Origin: Kosakonia sacchari SP1
Lineage (GTDB): Bacteria; Pseudomonadota; Gammaproteobacteria; Enterobacterales; Enterobacteriaceae
NCBI RefSeq assembly: GCF_000300455.3
Contig: NZ_CP007215.2
Coordinates: forward strand, 62,001-126,000
Direction: 5' to 3'
DNA: 64,000 nt
Position numbers and translations under genes: made by a program. Shown here piece after piece: positions 49,811 to 59,034 of this stretch (its first letter is position 1; every line of letters starts with the position of its first letter). The notes beneath the pieces are model-generated. The model searched no databases. It was not told the origin of the DNA and saw only the letters and a list, made by a program, of their open reading frames with translations.

Positions 49811-50794
49811 TTATTTAATAAGTTTTTTAAGCCGAAAATAGCGACGCCCAAGACGCCAGCGCTGGCGGAATCCACGTGCGTTCTGCCAAATCATTGACCA
49901 AATCCCACGGTCAAAAAGCTCCTGCGTGATCTCACGTTTTTTTGCCAGATCATCAATGTTATTAATCTCATGCAAAATGCCCAACCCCTCTTTGGCGATT
50001 TGCCACTGACAAGCCGGAACACGTTTGACTTGTTCCGGATATCGAAGGTTAATCGCGTCGAGCATTTCGAGGATTTTCATATAATGACGCGCTGAACGCA
50101 TGCGAGTGTCATTGGTACCTGGAATATGTGATACCGATGCAGAATGGATCAAATAGTCGTAAAACGTTTCATCCACATATTGAACACGCTTCGCGGTAAG
50201 TAATACTTCCGTTGTCCAGGGAATATCCTGATGGCGCAAACCGTGTTCGAACGTAAAACCGTGCTCTTTGATAAACGCATGACGATAAATATTCAGCCAG
50301 GTGACGTGCAGAAATTTGCGCGATGAGAGCGCCATTTGCAACCAAACCGGTCCTTCCAGTACGCCTGTCGAAGAGAGTTTATCGGACGGAAAAATTTTCT
50401 TTGCCGGACGACCGTCATCATAGATGTAAGTGCCATTACAGGTCGCGACATCCAAATTACCTTGCGTCGCTATCTCCAGCAGACGCGGATACATGCCGGG
50501 ATAGATCACATCGTCGATGTCGGGGAAAGCCAGATACTCACCGCGCGCGATGGCAAGGCCGGTATTTCGCGCTGCTGAAACGCCCTGGTTAGCCTGGTTG
50601 ATCACCTGAAAGTGAGTAAACTCACTGGCGTAACGCGCGATCACTTCTGCAGAACCATCGGTTGAACCGTCGTTAACAACAATCATCTCGAGGCTTTCAA
50701 GCTGTTGAGCCTTGATACTGTCAAAGAATGCGCTGAGGAATTTTTCGCCATTATAAACAGCAATAACGAGGCTCAGTTGCGGTGTATCGGACAT
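49811..50794 (-). CDS. Family-2 glycosyltransferase (LPS core)
   Basis: 327-residue cytoplasmic GT-A enzyme. N-terminal nucleotide-sugar part: LSLVIAVYNGEKFLSAFFDSI, NDGSTDGS (about residues 41-48) and the metal-binding DIDD at about 92-95 (PDIDDVIYPG). An insertion HQDIPWTTEVLL contains the likely catalytic Asp, followed by a helical C-terminal region rich in Arg that may attach to the membrane. Next to waaL, so probably acts in outer core or O-antigen attachment. Sugar unknown. Confidence 0.8.
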   Translation of the reverse strand: MSDTPQLSLVIAVYNGEKFLSAFFDSIKAQQLESLEMIVVNDGSTDGSAEVIARYASEFTHFQVINQANQGVSAARNTGLAIARGEYLAFPDIDDVIYPGMYPRLLEIATQGNLDVATCNGTYIYDDGRPAKKIFPSDKLSSTGVLEGPVWLQMALSSRKFLHVTWLNIYRHAFIKEHGFTFEHGLRHQDIPWTTEVLLTAKRVQYVDETFYDYLIHSASVSHIPGTNDTRMRSARHYMKILEMLDAINLRYPEQVKRVPACQWQIAKEGLGILHEINNIDDLAKKREITQELFDRGIWSMIWQNARGFRQRWRLGRRYFRLKKLIK

Positions 50795-50953
50795 GCTTTC
50801 TCCGTTAAAAGCGGGCTGTGCGAGGGATTTACCCTGATAGTTGATGGCCTTTTAAAGACCATCGAAGCGGCAGATTTGTTCCGTGGTGGTTGCGCCAGCG
50901 GTGCTCATTATCTACGAAGCGATAAAGAAAGCTACTGGCGCTCGGGGAGACTG

Positions 50954-52321
50954 TTAGATTTTAGGGGGACCAGAGCGCAACTGCTGTAAAGCACACATGC
51001 CAATCAATAGGCCAGTTAGAAACATGTATTGCTCAAGATAGTGATCCAGCAAGTTATGATCAACCAATGTGCGTGAGAAGAAGCCAATGGTAAACAGCAG
51101 CAAAAACATGCCGATCATTGTATTGCCATGGCGAAAGTGCCGCCAGCCGATATACCAACATCCCGCCAACAGAATTAACCAACCCGCGATACCTGCGAAA
51201 CCATTTTGCAGACCGAATTCAATCAAACCGTAGTGGCTGTGCGGGATGGTAATGCGATCGGTATGTAAATCGCGATTCAAAATATAGTTGAAGGCTTCTT
51301 TGTGTGGGCCCATCCCTGCTGGATACTTGAAGACCAATTTCCATCCCTGATGAAAGAAACTGGCCCGGCAGCCGTTAGAGTGGTTCATCGGGGTACCCAT
51401 ATCGTTTACGGGTACTGCTGCGCTATTGATATAGCAAAAGCTCTCAAAAGGTGCATTCCAGCCGGTAATCGCATCGCTTTCCAGGCTTTGCCAGCGCGGG
51501 TCTGTTTCCCACGAGGCGTAGCCCAGCGCCGCGGATGCTGCGACAATTGCTACTAAAATGCCGCATGTCAGCACTACCCGGCTGCGCTGCATATTATGCA
51601 GCGTGATAAGAATGAAGGCCGAAAACAGGCCGCCAACCAGACCGATAGTTCCCCAGCGCGTGTCCACTAATGCGGTACAGACGAGGTTAGACAGCAGTAG
51701 TAAGCCAAGCACCGGTGTACTCAGGCGCAGAAAACGCTGGTGCATTAAACCACGCGCTAACAGCTCTGCGAGAATAAAACCGGTGATCATATTGATCTGG
51801 AAACTCATGCGCGTGCGGTTAAACACAATGCGCGTCTCACCCCAATGGATTATCCCATCACGCCAGTAAAGCCAAACCGTATCCAGCAAGTGAATGAGAA
51901 TGACGCCCCAGAAAGAGAGCACAATAAACGTAAATAGCCGGGCAGCGGAAAAATTGGGGAAAGCCGTTTGTACGGCTGGCAACAACACGATACCCGCACT
52001 GAAAAGTAGTGCGGGACGCACCCATTGCCCATCCCATGTGCCGATCATCTCTTTCAAATCTGGTGCAACAAACAAGCCGTTGATCAGCAGGAACAGTGTT
52101 AACGCACCAAGCGTATAAAGGACAAAGCGCAACTGTTTACCGTGCAACTGAGCGCGAGCTTGTGGAGAGGTGAAAAACAGGCCGAGTGAAAGTGCGATAA
52201 CCGGATAGATGAATCCATTTCTGTGGAAAGGTAATTGACCGTTAGGCATTGGCCAGACAAAACACAAAGCGAGGGTAAACAGGACCAGAATCCCTGCCAA
52301 AAAAGTGCGAGTTTTAGTCAT
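50954..52321 (-). CDS. waaL: O-antigen ligase WaaL
   Basis: 455-residue inner-membrane protein with about 12 hydrophobic segments and a large periplasmic loop at about residues 275-355. The Wzy_C/WaaL signature is seen in IPHSHYGLIEFGLQNGFAG with the conserved His, and an Arg-rich site earlier (VDTRWGTIGLVGG). It joins O-antigen from undecaprenyl diphosphate to lipid A-core at the periplasmic face. WaaL is poorly conserved, so the assignment rests on topology, the His motif and position. The O-antigen genes are not in this window. Confidence 0.8.
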   Translation of the reverse strand: MTKTRTFLAGILVLFTLALCFVWPMPNGQLPFHRNGFIYPVIALSLGLFFTSPQARAQLHGKQLRFVLYTLGALTLFLLINGLFVAPDLKEMIGTWDGQWVRPALLFSAGIVLLPAVQTAFPNFSAARLFTFIVLSFWGVILIHLLDTVWLYWRDGIIHWGETRIVFNRTRMSFQINMITGFILAELLARGLMHQRFLRLSTPVLGLLLLSNLVCTALVDTRWGTIGLVGGLFSAFILITLHNMQRSRVVLTCGILVAIVAASAALGYASWETDPRWQSLESDAITGWNAPFESFCYINSAAVPVNDMGTPMNHSNGCRASFFHQGWKLVFKYPAGMGPHKEAFNYILNRDLHTDRITIPHSHYGLIEFGLQNGFAGIAGWLILLAGCWYIGWRHFRHGNTMIGMFLLLFTIGFFSRTLVDHNLLDHYLEQYMFLTGLLIGMCALQQLRSGPPKI

Positions 52322-52518
52322 AATTCTCAGGCTGATTAATAAATTTGTGGCCTTATCGGCAAATTAACGTTCCAGAATGCATTCCCCAGGATCGCCAGGG
52401 CAGTGTGATGAAACCCGGGGAAAACTACCATAGAAAAATTATGTTAAGAAGTGGCTTCTTTGTAACCAGGGCTTTCTCCTGGAAATAGCTCGCCGTGCAC
52501 TTCGGCGCTACCGATGTA

Positions 52519-52524
52519 TATAAT
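52519..52524 (+). promoter_or_regulatory. Candidate -10 box of the rightward glycosyltransferase
   Basis: TATAAT at 52519-52524, 42 bp upstream of the start, with a poor -35 (TGCACT) at 17-bp spacing. It is in the 244-bp region between divergent waaL and this gene; the same region also holds a CCAGG/CCTGG hairpin near 52466-52482. Confidence 0.4.
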
Positions 52525-52565
52525 GCCCCATTTATGGCGTTTGTAAGCCAGGTCACAGGAAATCT

Positions 52566-53669
52566 ATGCATATTGTTCACACCGAAGCAGATGGCGGGAA
52601 AGGCGGGCAGCCGCTGCGAATTATCAATGAGTCGTTAGGCATGCTGGAGCGCGGCCATCAAGTGACTATCCTGTGTCCGGAAACGGCGCCGCTGCACCAG
52701 ATGGCGAGCGATGCCGGGCTAACGGTGGTGACCATGCCGCTGAAACGCAAGAATATCGCCAACCTGCTTGCGCTGCGCCGTTGGTTGCGCGCGAACCGCG
52801 ACAGCATTGATGTGATTAACAGCCATAATTCCGCCGATACCTGGCTGGTGGCACTGGCGAACCTCACGCTGTCGCGCCCGGTGCCGCTGGTGCGTACCCG
52901 CCACGCTTCCGGTACACCGCGCAATAACTGGACTACGCGCTGGCTGTTCCGCCGTGCCTGCGCGCATATCGTCAGTACCGGAGAAGCGCTGCGCTATCAG
53001 ATGGTCGATATCGGTGTGCCGCTGGAACAAACCACCTCGGTGCCAAGCGGTGTTGATACCCGACGTTTTCATCCGGCGGATAAAACGGCTGCGCGTGAAC
53101 AATGCGGGTTAGCGCAGGGCGCCCTGTGGCTGGGTGTGGTGTCCCATTTGCGCCCGAACAAAGGGCATAGCGTGCTGCTAAAAGCGCTGGCACAAATTAA
53201 CGACCCGGCGATCAAACTGGCGATTGTCGGTGAAGGGCCACATCGGGCGACGCTGGAACAGGAACTCGTTCAGCTAGGTTTGCAGGATCGCGTGCTGATG
53301 GTGGGCCATCAAAGCAATCCTTCGCAGTGGTTTCCGGCGTTCGATATTGCGTTAAGTCCGTCGCACGATATGGAAGGTGTACCGCAAGGCGTACTGCAAT
53401 CGCTGGCTTGCCGCATCGCGACTATCGCCACCGATGCGGGGGGCACGGCAGATGCCATTATCAATGAACAAACTGGTTTGCTGGTGGCACAGCGCGATGT
53501 GGAAGCCCTGCGCGGTGCGATTGTTCGCCTGGTTGACGATGCCGCCCTACGCGATACGCTGGCGCAACAGGGTTATGATTACCTGTGCGCCCACTTAACG
53601 CGTGAATGTATGCTGGCGGCGATGGAAAAGGTGTTTGCCGACGCTACTCAGCGCAGCAGGTCGCGATAA
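52566..53669 (+). CDS. Family-4 glycosyltransferase, WabH-like (LPS core), opposite strand
   Basis: 367-residue GT-B enzyme. The N-terminal acceptor part starts MHIVHTEADGGKGGQPLRI; the C-terminal GT4 domain has LGVVSHLRPNKGHSVLLKAL, VGEGPHRATLE and the EX7E-type region DMEGVPQGVLQSLACR with the two Glu positions partly changed to Asp-Met-Glu. It resembles the WabH group that follows wabG in Klebsiella. It is the only core gene on the plus strand, and its 3' end overlaps the neighbour gene by 22 bp. The sugar is not certain. Confidence 0.75.
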   Translation: MHIVHTEADGGKGGQPLRIINESLGMLERGHQVTILCPETAPLHQMASDAGLTVVTMPLKRKNIANLLALRRWLRANRDSIDVINSHNSADTWLVALANLTLSRPVPLVRTRHASGTPRNNWTTRWLFRRACAHIVSTGEALRYQMVDIGVPLEQTTSVPSGVDTRRFHPADKTAAREQCGLAQGALWLGVVSHLRPNKGHSVLLKALAQINDPAIKLAIVGEGPHRATLEQELVQLGLQDRVLMVGHQSNPSQWFPAFDIALSPSHDMEGVPQGVLQSLACRIATIATDAGGTADAIINEQTGLLVAQRDVEALRGAIVRLVDDAALRDTLAQQGYDYLCAHLTRECMLAAMEKVFADATQRSRSR

Positions 53670-54757
53670 AGCGTCTGCAACTCCTGGGCCATCCGCTCCA
53701 GCGTCCAGGGTTCTGCGGTGGCGCGCGCCGCCGCCGCATAATCTACGTCGCGCGTACGGCCAGCCAGCCACTCACCGACAGACGCGCTGTAACCCTCGCT
53801 ATCCAGCGCATCGCGCACCCAGCCGTTTTCCCCTTCGACCACCCATTCAGCAGCACCACAGCCTGGGCTGGTGAACAGCGGCAGCCCGCAAGCCAACGCT
53901 TCAACGCAGACATTCGGGAACGGATCGTAGAGCGTTGGCAGGATCAGCGCATCCGCCGAACCGTAGACCTGGCGAATATCCGCCACCGGGCCAAGAAAAC
54001 GCACACGCTTCGCCACGCCCAACTGGCGCGCCAGCTTTTCAAACTTACGGGCGTGTTTATCGCGTCCGGCAACCAGCAGCCACACGGACGGATGTGCGAC
54101 AATTGCACGCAGCGCCGTCGCGACGCCTTTGCGGGTAAAACCGGAACCGACATACGCCAGCACCGGCGCGTCGGCAGGAATGCCCAGCGCCGTTCGCAGG
54201 GGCAACTCGCGCACGCTGGGGTGAAAATGGGTAGTATCGACGCCGTTATAAATCACCGTCAATTGGTCGTCGCGCAACTGAAAACGGCGGGCGATATCAT
54301 CGCGCACCATCCGCGAATTACAGATAACCTTGCGCAGCGCAGGATGAGCGAACATCTGGCGCTCTGCCTGCAAAATGTAGTGGTGATAGGGGCTGAAATT
54401 CTGCGACCAGCGTTTTAGCGGTGACAGAATACGGTTGTACTGCTCAAGCCAGGTGGCGTGTACGCCATCCCCGGCGCGGAAAATGGTCGCACCGGGAATG
54501 CGCTCATGGCTCTGCACAATGTCGAAATCGGCAAAGTGCGCCGCTGCGGCGTCAGCAAAACCCGCTTCGCGCATTTTGCGGTTACGAAACGGTGGATTGA
54601 CCGTCAGGGTGTGCCAGCCAGCAGCGTTTTCCCATTCGCGGGCGATCAGCGTGACATCCAGCGATGTATCCTGTGCCAGCACATTTAAGGCGCGGGAAAC
54701 GAAACGCTCTGCGCCGCCATTCGGGTTATAGGTTTGTCTGACGATAGCCAGCTTCAT
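53648..54757 (-). CDS. Family-4 glycosyltransferase, WabG-like (LPS core)
   Basis: 369-residue GT-B enzyme. MKLAIVRQTYNPNGGAERFVSRAL and QSHERIPGATIFRAGDGVHATWLEQ in the N-terminal half, GSGFTRKGVATALRAI and the EX7E region LYDPFPNVCVEALACGLPL in the C-terminal half are typical of WabG, which in Klebsiella adds galacturonic acid to heptose II. The gene follows waaQ in the same order as in Klebsiella and is coupled to it (4-bp ATGA overlap). The symbol wabG is likely but not certain. Confidence 0.78.
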   Translation of the reverse strand: MKLAIVRQTYNPNGGAERFVSRALNVLAQDTSLDVTLIAREWENAAGWHTLTVNPPFRNRKMREAGFADAAAAHFADFDIVQSHERIPGATIFRAGDGVHATWLEQYNRILSPLKRWSQNFSPYHHYILQAERQMFAHPALRKVICNSRMVRDDIARRFQLRDDQLTVIYNGVDTTHFHPSVRELPLRTALGIPADAPVLAYVGSGFTRKGVATALRAIVAHPSVWLLVAGRDKHARKFEKLARQLGVAKRVRFLGPVADIRQVYGSADALILPTLYDPFPNVCVEALACGLPLFTSPGCGAAEWVVEGENGWVRDALDSEGYSASVGEWLAGRTRDVDYAAAARATAEPWTLERMAQELQTLYRDLLR

Positions 54758-55857
54758 GCGGGGGTTTCCAGCAATAAGGTATCAATCGCGCCGAGCACCT
54801 GCGCAGGCGTAATAGCGGTAATGCAATCAGAAACCTGGCTGTCGCCACAGCCCGCTTTGCCGCAAGGCTGGCAGGTGAAACCGGCGGTAATGACCCGGTA
54901 AGTGACACCCCACGGTGCCCATTTTATCGCGCCCGTCGGGCCGAAAATGGCGACGGTGGGCGTACCCACGGCGCTGGCCAGGTGCATTGGCATGGAATCC
55001 ACGCCGAAGAAGAGCCGCGCGTGTTTCATCAACGCGCCCAGTTCTTTCAGATTCAGTTGCCCGCTTAAATCAAACACCGGCTGCGTCAATGCGGCGCGCA
55101 GCTTATCCATATAGTCGCTCTCTTCTTTCGACGGCGCGGCCGAGAGAATGATCGGTAAGCCACGGGCTGCCAGCGTGTCGATAGTCGCCGCCAGCTTGTC
55201 GATTTGCCAGGCTTTGAACATCCAGCGCGATGTCGGGTGCACCAGAATGTAGGATTTGCTGGTGAGGCCAAAACCCGCCAGTTTTTGCAAAATGGTGTTT
55301 TCCGCTTCCTCACCTGGCGTAAATAACGTGCGTTTGTCCTCTGCGCTGGCCGGGTGGATGCCAATACGGCGCAGGGCGTCCAGGTTCACTTCCACCATAT
55401 GGCGGCTGTTATCCTGAATTGCCGGGTAGAGCGTGGTGAAAGATTTCACCCAGCGCCAGCGGGCGAGGCCGTCGCGCTTATCCGGTTTGAAGCCGACAGA
55501 GACGCGGGGTTTCAGCTTGCGCGCCAGACGCGCGCCGTGCCAGTGTTCGGTGAGGTTTATCAGCACATCGTAATTGCGCGCCTTTAGTCGGTTGCGCAGG
55601 CCGCGATAGAGGCTTAACTGTTTCAGCCAGCCCTGTTTGCGCCATTTGCGCCCGATGGTATGCACCTGATCGATATACGGATGGTTGGTTAACATCGCCT
55701 GAGTATCGTCGTACACCAACGCATCCACTTCGACGCCGGGCCAGTTTTTCTTCAGTACGGTAAACATCGGCGAGGTCAGCAAGACATCACCGTGGTGACG
55801 CAACTTGATAATCAGCACCCGTTTCGGCGGGCGTTCGGGTGAGAAAAAATCAGACAT
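54754..55857 (-). CDS. waaQ: LPS heptosyltransferase III (WaaQ)
   Basis: 367-residue family-9 glycosyltransferase that adds heptose III to heptose II of the inner core. The family-9 features are RVLIIKLRHHGDVLLTSPMFTVLK near the N-terminus, LVHPTSRWMFKAW, and the ADP-heptose site FFGVDSMPMHLASAVGTPTVAIFGPTG. A cysteine-rich end FTCQPCGKAGCGDSQVSDC is present. ATG 55857 is preferred over GTG 55863; both overlap the end of waaC. Confidence 0.88.
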   Translation of the reverse strand: MSDFFSPERPPKRVLIIKLRHHGDVLLTSPMFTVLKKNWPGVEVDALVYDDTQAMLTNHPYIDQVHTIGRKWRKQGWLKQLSLYRGLRNRLKARNYDVLINLTEHWHGARLARKLKPRVSVGFKPDKRDGLARWRWVKSFTTLYPAIQDNSRHMVEVNLDALRRIGIHPASAEDKRTLFTPGEEAENTILQKLAGFGLTSKSYILVHPTSRWMFKAWQIDKLAATIDTLAARGLPIILSAAPSKEESDYMDKLRAALTQPVFDLSGQLNLKELGALMKHARLFFGVDSMPMHLASAVGTPTVAIFGPTGAIKWAPWGVTYRVITAGFTCQPCGKAGCGDSQVSDCITAITPAQVLGAIDTLLLETPA

Positions 55858-56833
55858 GGACACGCTCAGCTGTCAGCAAAGGCTGTAATTGGCGATAAAC
55901 CGCAGCGGCAGAAAGGCTGCTCAGCTGCGAAGAGTTTTCCGGGCGGCAAATGGTTTGGTTTTTCCCGTAGCCACCGATAAGACCAGGATCCGTTGGGCCA
56001 TAAAGCGTGACGTTCGGCCTGTCCAGCGCAGCGGTAAGATGGCTTAAACCGGTATCAACTGAGACGACAAACCGCGCGCCGGCCAGTTCTCGTGCCACAT
56101 TCTCAAGGCTCATCCGCGGCAAGACATCGACAAAATTCAGCCCTTGCGCCAGCCGTTTCGCGCGGGCTTCTTCATGCGGCGCCCCCCACGGTAACTTTAT
56201 GCGTAAGCCGCTATCTGCCAACAAATTAAGTAACTCGCGCCAGTGTGCTTCCGGCCAGTGTTTATCATCGCGGGTGGTGGCGTGTAAGAACACGGCATAG
56301 GGCGAATGCGCCGCGTCGGCGACGGCAAAATGGCGGGCGATGGCGTAATCACCCTGCGTTTGCGGTTTGGTATAACCGAGGCTTTTGGCAAATAATTCGC
56401 GGGTGCGCTCAACCGCATGTTGCTGTTTAGCAATGTGGTGACGGCGATTGTAAAACAGGCTCGCTAAGGGCTCGCGCGCGGTGCGCCAGTCCATACCATG
56501 CTTCACACCGTGTGCCAGCCGGGTGACCAGTGCGGCACTTTTCACCAGCCCTTGCGCATCAATAATCGCGTCGTACCGCTCAGCCTGTACCGCCTGGCGA
56601 AAGGCTTTACGCTCGGCGGCAATGGGGGCGGAAAACCAGGCTTTGCGCCAGCGGCGGATCGCCACTGGAATAACGCGCTCAACGGCGGCGTGCCAGGAGG
56701 GGATCTGGGCGAAACCCTCTTCCACCACCCAGTCAAAACGGATGCCGGGAATCGCCTGCGCGGCGTCGGTGAGCGCGGGCAGTGTATGCAGCACATCGCC
56801 CATCGACGAGGTTTTAACGATCAATACCCGCAT
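55850..56833 (-). CDS. waaC: LPS heptosyltransferase I (WaaC)
   Basis: 327-residue family-9 enzyme that transfers the first L-glycero-D-manno-heptose from ADP-heptose to Kdo. MRVLIVKTSSMGDVLHTLPALTDA contains the catalytic Asp13; ADP-heptose binding lies in VSVDTGLSHLTAALDRPNVTLYGPTDPGLIGGYG. Length and both ends match E. coli WaaC. It starts 3 bp past the waaF stop. Confidence 0.95.
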   Translation of the reverse strand: MRVLIVKTSSMGDVLHTLPALTDAAQAIPGIRFDWVVEEGFAQIPSWHAAVERVIPVAIRRWRKAWFSAPIAAERKAFRQAVQAERYDAIIDAQGLVKSAALVTRLAHGVKHGMDWRTAREPLASLFYNRRHHIAKQQHAVERTRELFAKSLGYTKPQTQGDYAIARHFAVADAAHSPYAVFLHATTRDDKHWPEAHWRELLNLLADSGLRIKLPWGAPHEEARAKRLAQGLNFVDVLPRMSLENVARELAGARFVVSVDTGLSHLTAALDRPNVTLYGPTDPGLIGGYGKNQTICRPENSSQLSSLSAAAVYRQLQPLLTAERVHV

Positions 56834-56836
56834 CGG

Positions 56837-57883
56837 TTATCCTTCCGCGTCCAGCAACAGCGCGTTCAGCTCTTCCAGCACGCGCTGCGGAGTAATGTCG
56901 ATCAAACTCTGATGATAGCCTTCGGCTGCGTCGCCTTTGCGCACTTTGTGGTAGCCGGAAATCAGGCGGATCACGCGGGCTTTGTGCGACAGCGGCGGGG
57001 TGAAATCCGGGCTGCTTGGCCCGTAAAGCGCCACCAGCGGGCGGTTAAGCGCGGCAGCGACATGCATCAAACCGGAATCATTGGTCACCACCGCTTTACA
57101 GGCGGCAATCAGCACAACGGCTTGCTCCAGTTGCGTTTCACCGGCCAGATTGCGGCACCAGGCTTGCTGCTCTGTGCTCAGCGAAGCCAGAATCTCGTTG
57201 CCCGCTTCGTGATCTTTTGCCGAACCAAACAGCAACACCTGGTAGCCTTCGTCAATCAGTTGCTTTGCCAGCTCTGCGTAATGGTAGTGCGGCCAGCGTT
57301 TGGCCGGGCCGAACTCTGCGCCTGGGCAAAAACCAATCAGCGGGCGTTCTGCAGAAATAGCAAACGCCTCGCAAACTTGTAATTTTTCGCTGTCGTTAAC
57401 CTGCAACTGCGGCCACAGCAGCGGCTGGGGCAGATCCTGTGCCGAGCGCATCACACCTTTGTCATAGGCCAGCGCCACATAGCGCTCCACCATTAACGGC
57501 CAGGCTTGTTTATCCAGTACGCGAGCGTCATTGAGCAGACCGTAACGCATTTCACCGCGCCAGCCGGTACGGTGCGGCACGTTGGCAAAGAACGGTACCA
57601 GAGCGGATTTAAACGAATTAGGCAGCACGTAGGCACGGTCATAACGGCGCTCGCGCAGGCTGTGGCCCAGCTTACGGCGCGCGCCAATTTCCAGCGCACC
57701 GTGGCCGAGCGGCATCGGGATCGCTTCGTTGACTTCCGGCATGCGTGACAAAAGTGGACGGCACCACGCGGGTGCCATCACATCGATTATCGCCTGGGGA
57801 AAGCGCGCTTTAAGCGTGCGGTAAAGACTCTGCGACATCATCATGTCGCCGACCCAGGACGGGCCAATGACCAAAATTTTCAT
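56837..57883 (-). CDS. waaF: LPS heptosyltransferase II (WaaF)
   Basis: 348-residue family-9 enzyme that adds heptose II to heptose I. MKILVIGPSWVGDMMMSQSLYRTLK, FCPGAEFGPAKRWPHYHYAELA and VTNDSGLMHVAAALNRPLVALYGPSSP are the characteristic donor and acceptor segments. It follows hldD by 2 bp and precedes waaC by 3 bp, the usual hldD-waaF-waaC operon. Confidence 0.95.
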   Translation of the reverse strand: MKILVIGPSWVGDMMMSQSLYRTLKARFPQAIIDVMAPAWCRPLLSRMPEVNEAIPMPLGHGALEIGARRKLGHSLRERRYDRAYVLPNSFKSALVPFFANVPHRTGWRGEMRYGLLNDARVLDKQAWPLMVERYVALAYDKGVMRSAQDLPQPLLWPQLQVNDSEKLQVCEAFAISAERPLIGFCPGAEFGPAKRWPHYHYAELAKQLIDEGYQVLLFGSAKDHEAGNEILASLSTEQQAWCRNLAGETQLEQAVVLIAACKAVVTNDSGLMHVAAALNRPLVALYGPSSPDFTPPLSHKARVIRLISGYHKVRKGDAAEGYHQSLIDITPQRVLEELNALLLDAEG

Positions 57884-57885
57884 AC

Positions 57886-58818
57886 TTACGCGTCGCGGTT
57901 CAGCCAGGCCATATACTCGGTTACGCCTTCGGCGACAGTTTTAAACGGTTTGTCGTAACCTGCCGCACGCAGGTTGGTCAGATCCGCCTGGGTAAACGCC
58001 TGGTAGCGGCCTTTCAGTTTGTCCGGGAACGGAATGTATTCGATGCTGCCTTTTTTGTGAAAAGCCAGCGTCGCATCGGCCACAGCCTGGAAAGATTCTG
58101 CGCGACCGGTGCCCAGGTTGTAGATACCGGAAACGCCGTTTTCCCAGAACCACAGGTTCACTGCCGCAACATCGCCCACGTAGACGAAATCGCGTTTGAA
58201 GTTTTCGCTACCTTCGAACAGTTTCGGGCTTTCGCCGTTGTTCAACTGGGTATTGAGGTGGAAAGCCACGCTCGCCATGCTGCCTTTGTGCCCTTCGCGC
58301 GGACCATACACGTTGAAGTAGCGGAAGCCGACGATCGGTGAGTTCGCTTCCGGCAGGATGCCGCGCACATACTCGTCGAACAGCATTTTTGAGTAGCCGT
58401 AAACGTTAAGCGGCTTTTCGTATTCGCGGGATTCGATAAAGTCCGAAGTACGGCCACCGTAAGTCGCGGCAGAAGACGCGTACAGGAACGGGATTTCGCG
58501 CTCCAGGCAGTAGTGCAGCAGCTCTTTGGAGTACTGATAGTTGTTATCCATCATGTACTTGCCATCCCACTCAGTGGTGGATGAACACGCACCTTCGTGG
58601 AATACGGCTTCAATATCACCGAACTCTTCACCAGACATAATCTGGATCAGGAAATCTTCTTTATCCATGTAGTCGGCAATGTGCAGGTCGACCAGATTGA
58701 CGAATTTGGTGCCGTCTTTCAGGTTGTCCACCACCAGAATATCGGTGATGCCTTTATCATTCAGGGCCTTAACGATGTTGCTGCCGATAAAACCCGCGCC
58801 GCCGGTCACGATGATCAT
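57886..58818 (-). CDS. hldD: ADP-L-glycero-D-manno-heptose 6-epimerase
   Basis: 310-residue SDR-type epimerase that makes the ADP-heptose used by WaaC, WaaF and WaaQ. Rossmann motif [14 protein letters not shown] (about residues 6-19), NADP region, catalytic Ser/Tyr/Lys in [12 protein letters not shown] and [11 protein letters not shown]. First gene of the core operon; its promoter lies in the 216-bp divergent region shared with kbl. Confidence 0.96.
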   Translation of the reverse strand: MIIVTGGAGFIGSNIVKALNDKGITDILVVDNLKDGTKFVNLVDLHIADYMDKEDFLIQIMSGEEFGDIEAVFHEGACSSTTEWDGKYMMDNNYQYSKELLHYCLEREIPFLYASSAATYGGRTSDFIESREYEKPLNVYGYSKMLFDEYVRGILPEANSPIVGFRYFNVYGPREGHKGSMASVAFHLNTQLNNGESPKLFEGSENFKRDFVYVGDVAAVNLWFWENGVSGIYNLGTGRAESFQAVADATLAFHKKGSIEYIPFPDKLKGRYQAFTQADLTNLRAAGYDKPFKTVAEGVTEYMAWLNRDA

Positions 58819-59034
58819 AACTGTACCTTTGAAAAGTGGAGCGTTGAGACGATCTCAGACACTAATGTCTCTTATCATATCATCACATTGACGACCCTTC
58901 AGCCATTCACCCAGTGAACGATATGGCTATGCGTGATTTATGCTACAAAATGAAGAATGGATGCTGTGTCATCTCGTATCACCGTATACCTTTCGGTAAT
59001 ATGTGCCGAAATTTGCCCTGTCTGGAGAATTGCG

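Noticed and set aside
50705-50989. 94-codon plus-strand frame between the GT2 gene and waaL
   Set aside because: It is antisense to the ends of both genes and has no ribosome site or recognisable domain.
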